Origin: Nectonema munidae
Lineage: Eukaryota; Nematomorpha; Nectonematoida; Nectonematidae
Direction of reading: 5' to 3'
Length of the DNA: 64,000 nucleotides
Assembly: GCA_030549495.1 (NCBI GenBank)
Contig: JAUIRK010000189.1
Span: forward strand, 434,001-498,000
Shown here: piece by piece, positions 63,502 through 64,000 of the stretch
Position numbering within the stretch: position 1 is the stretch's first letter
Layout of the letters: the number at the start of each line of letters is the position of its first letter
Made by a program: the position numbers and the translations under genes
The notes under the pieces: model-generated
Database searches by the model: none
Seen by the model: the letters and a program-made list of their open reading frames with translations, nothing else
What the model was told of the DNA's origin: nothing

Positions 63502-64000
63502 GTTTCAATTTTCTTAATTTTAATCATAGTAATTTTTTACAATTTCACATATATCGCACAGTGCCACATTAGCTCTCCTTCTTTTCACCAAGTCCGTCTT
63601 TTTCAAAATAGGCTTGGCCCCTTTTGAAGGATGTTTTATTCAGTTCAGTTTATAACACCAAGAAAGTCGGCTTTTTGTACTTAAAGAAAGAGCGCTTGGG
63701 TTTTATACGGCCAACATAAACGTTAACGAGGAGAAAAATAAAAGAATTTTAAAATTTTGCTATAAAATAGAGGCAAACGTTAATTTAATTTGAAAAATGA
63801 ACACCAGATATTTTATGTATTACAAGTAACATAAATATAAAGCTATTTCTTTTTCCGACTTCTTTATCTTGGTTTTCCACAACCCATGTCCACCATCGAG
63901 GTAAAAAAAGTTAATTACTTTTAGTTCACAAAGATTTATTAAATTTAACTTAAATGCTTAAAATATTTAATTGCTTCCGTGAAATTTTTTTCTGAGTAAA
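63502..64000 (+). other. start of rdgB intron 15
   Basis: After the donor at 63502 I found no segment giving the expected RPDMQ-like continuation of LNS2. The sequence is AT-rich and non-coding by eye. Confidence 0.6.

Noticed and set aside
63795-63830. Candidate next rdgB exon (TPDILCIT)
   Set aside because: Only weakly like RPDMQ and has no acceptor in the right place and phase.

Overview
The window is AT-rich eukaryotic DNA from an invertebrate nuclear genome. The spliced host gene, the very short introns beside multi-kilobase ones, and the load of LINEs, piggyBac, hAT and pogo-like elements point to a metazoan. An arthropod is my best guess from the mix of repeat families, but the sequence does not prove it. 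No bacterial-style operon, CRISPR array, rRNA or functional tRNA gene was seen, and no LTR retroelement or virus copy was recognised.

Right half (about 35.7-64 kb, + strand). One host gene dominates: a divergent PITPNM/RdgB phosphatidylinositol-transfer protein. I could place 15 coding exons with mutually consistent splice phases (36079 to 63501, about 932 codons). They encode an N-terminal PITP lipid-transfer domain, a FFAT-like VAP-binding motif, a DDHD domain and the start of the LNS2 domain. The rest of LNS2 lies beyond the window. Four introns are only 53-55 nt, while intron 2 is 8.6 kb. Intron 2 holds a piggyBac transposon of about 4.1 kb (itself carrying a 446-bp GT microsatellite and a perfect 103-bp inverted repeat) and a reverse-oriented LINE fragment. 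A TATA box and a CRE-like site lie upstream of the first coding exon.

Left half (1-35 kb). No host gene was recognised here. It is a graveyard of mobile DNA: a LINE RT fragment (1-1.2 kb, +); a nearly full-length but broken R1/I-group LINE with ORF1 zinc knuckles, endonuclease, RT and RNase H (1.7-6.7 kb, -); a small piggyBac MITE (7.3 kb); a hAT transposase relic (8.4-9.7 kb, -); a piggyBac relic (11.5-13.1 kb, -) that shares terminal sequence with the MITE; a foldback and 28-bp minisatellite (14.0-14.9 kb); a degraded copy of a repetitive invertebrate zinc-finger gene family (15.0-16.7 kb, -); a diverged satellite of about 150 bp (17.6-18.8 kb); hAT fragments (21.4 and 23.0-23.9 kb); a pogo-like MITE (21.7-22.1 kb); and two copies of a tRNA-derived SINE (30.0 and 31.0 kb).

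The single functional story is the lipid-transfer gene. Its PITP, FFAT and LNS2 parts are those that in known RdgB proteins shuttle phosphatidylinositol and phosphatidic acid at ER-plasma membrane contacts. Everything else is best read as repeats around it or in its introns.
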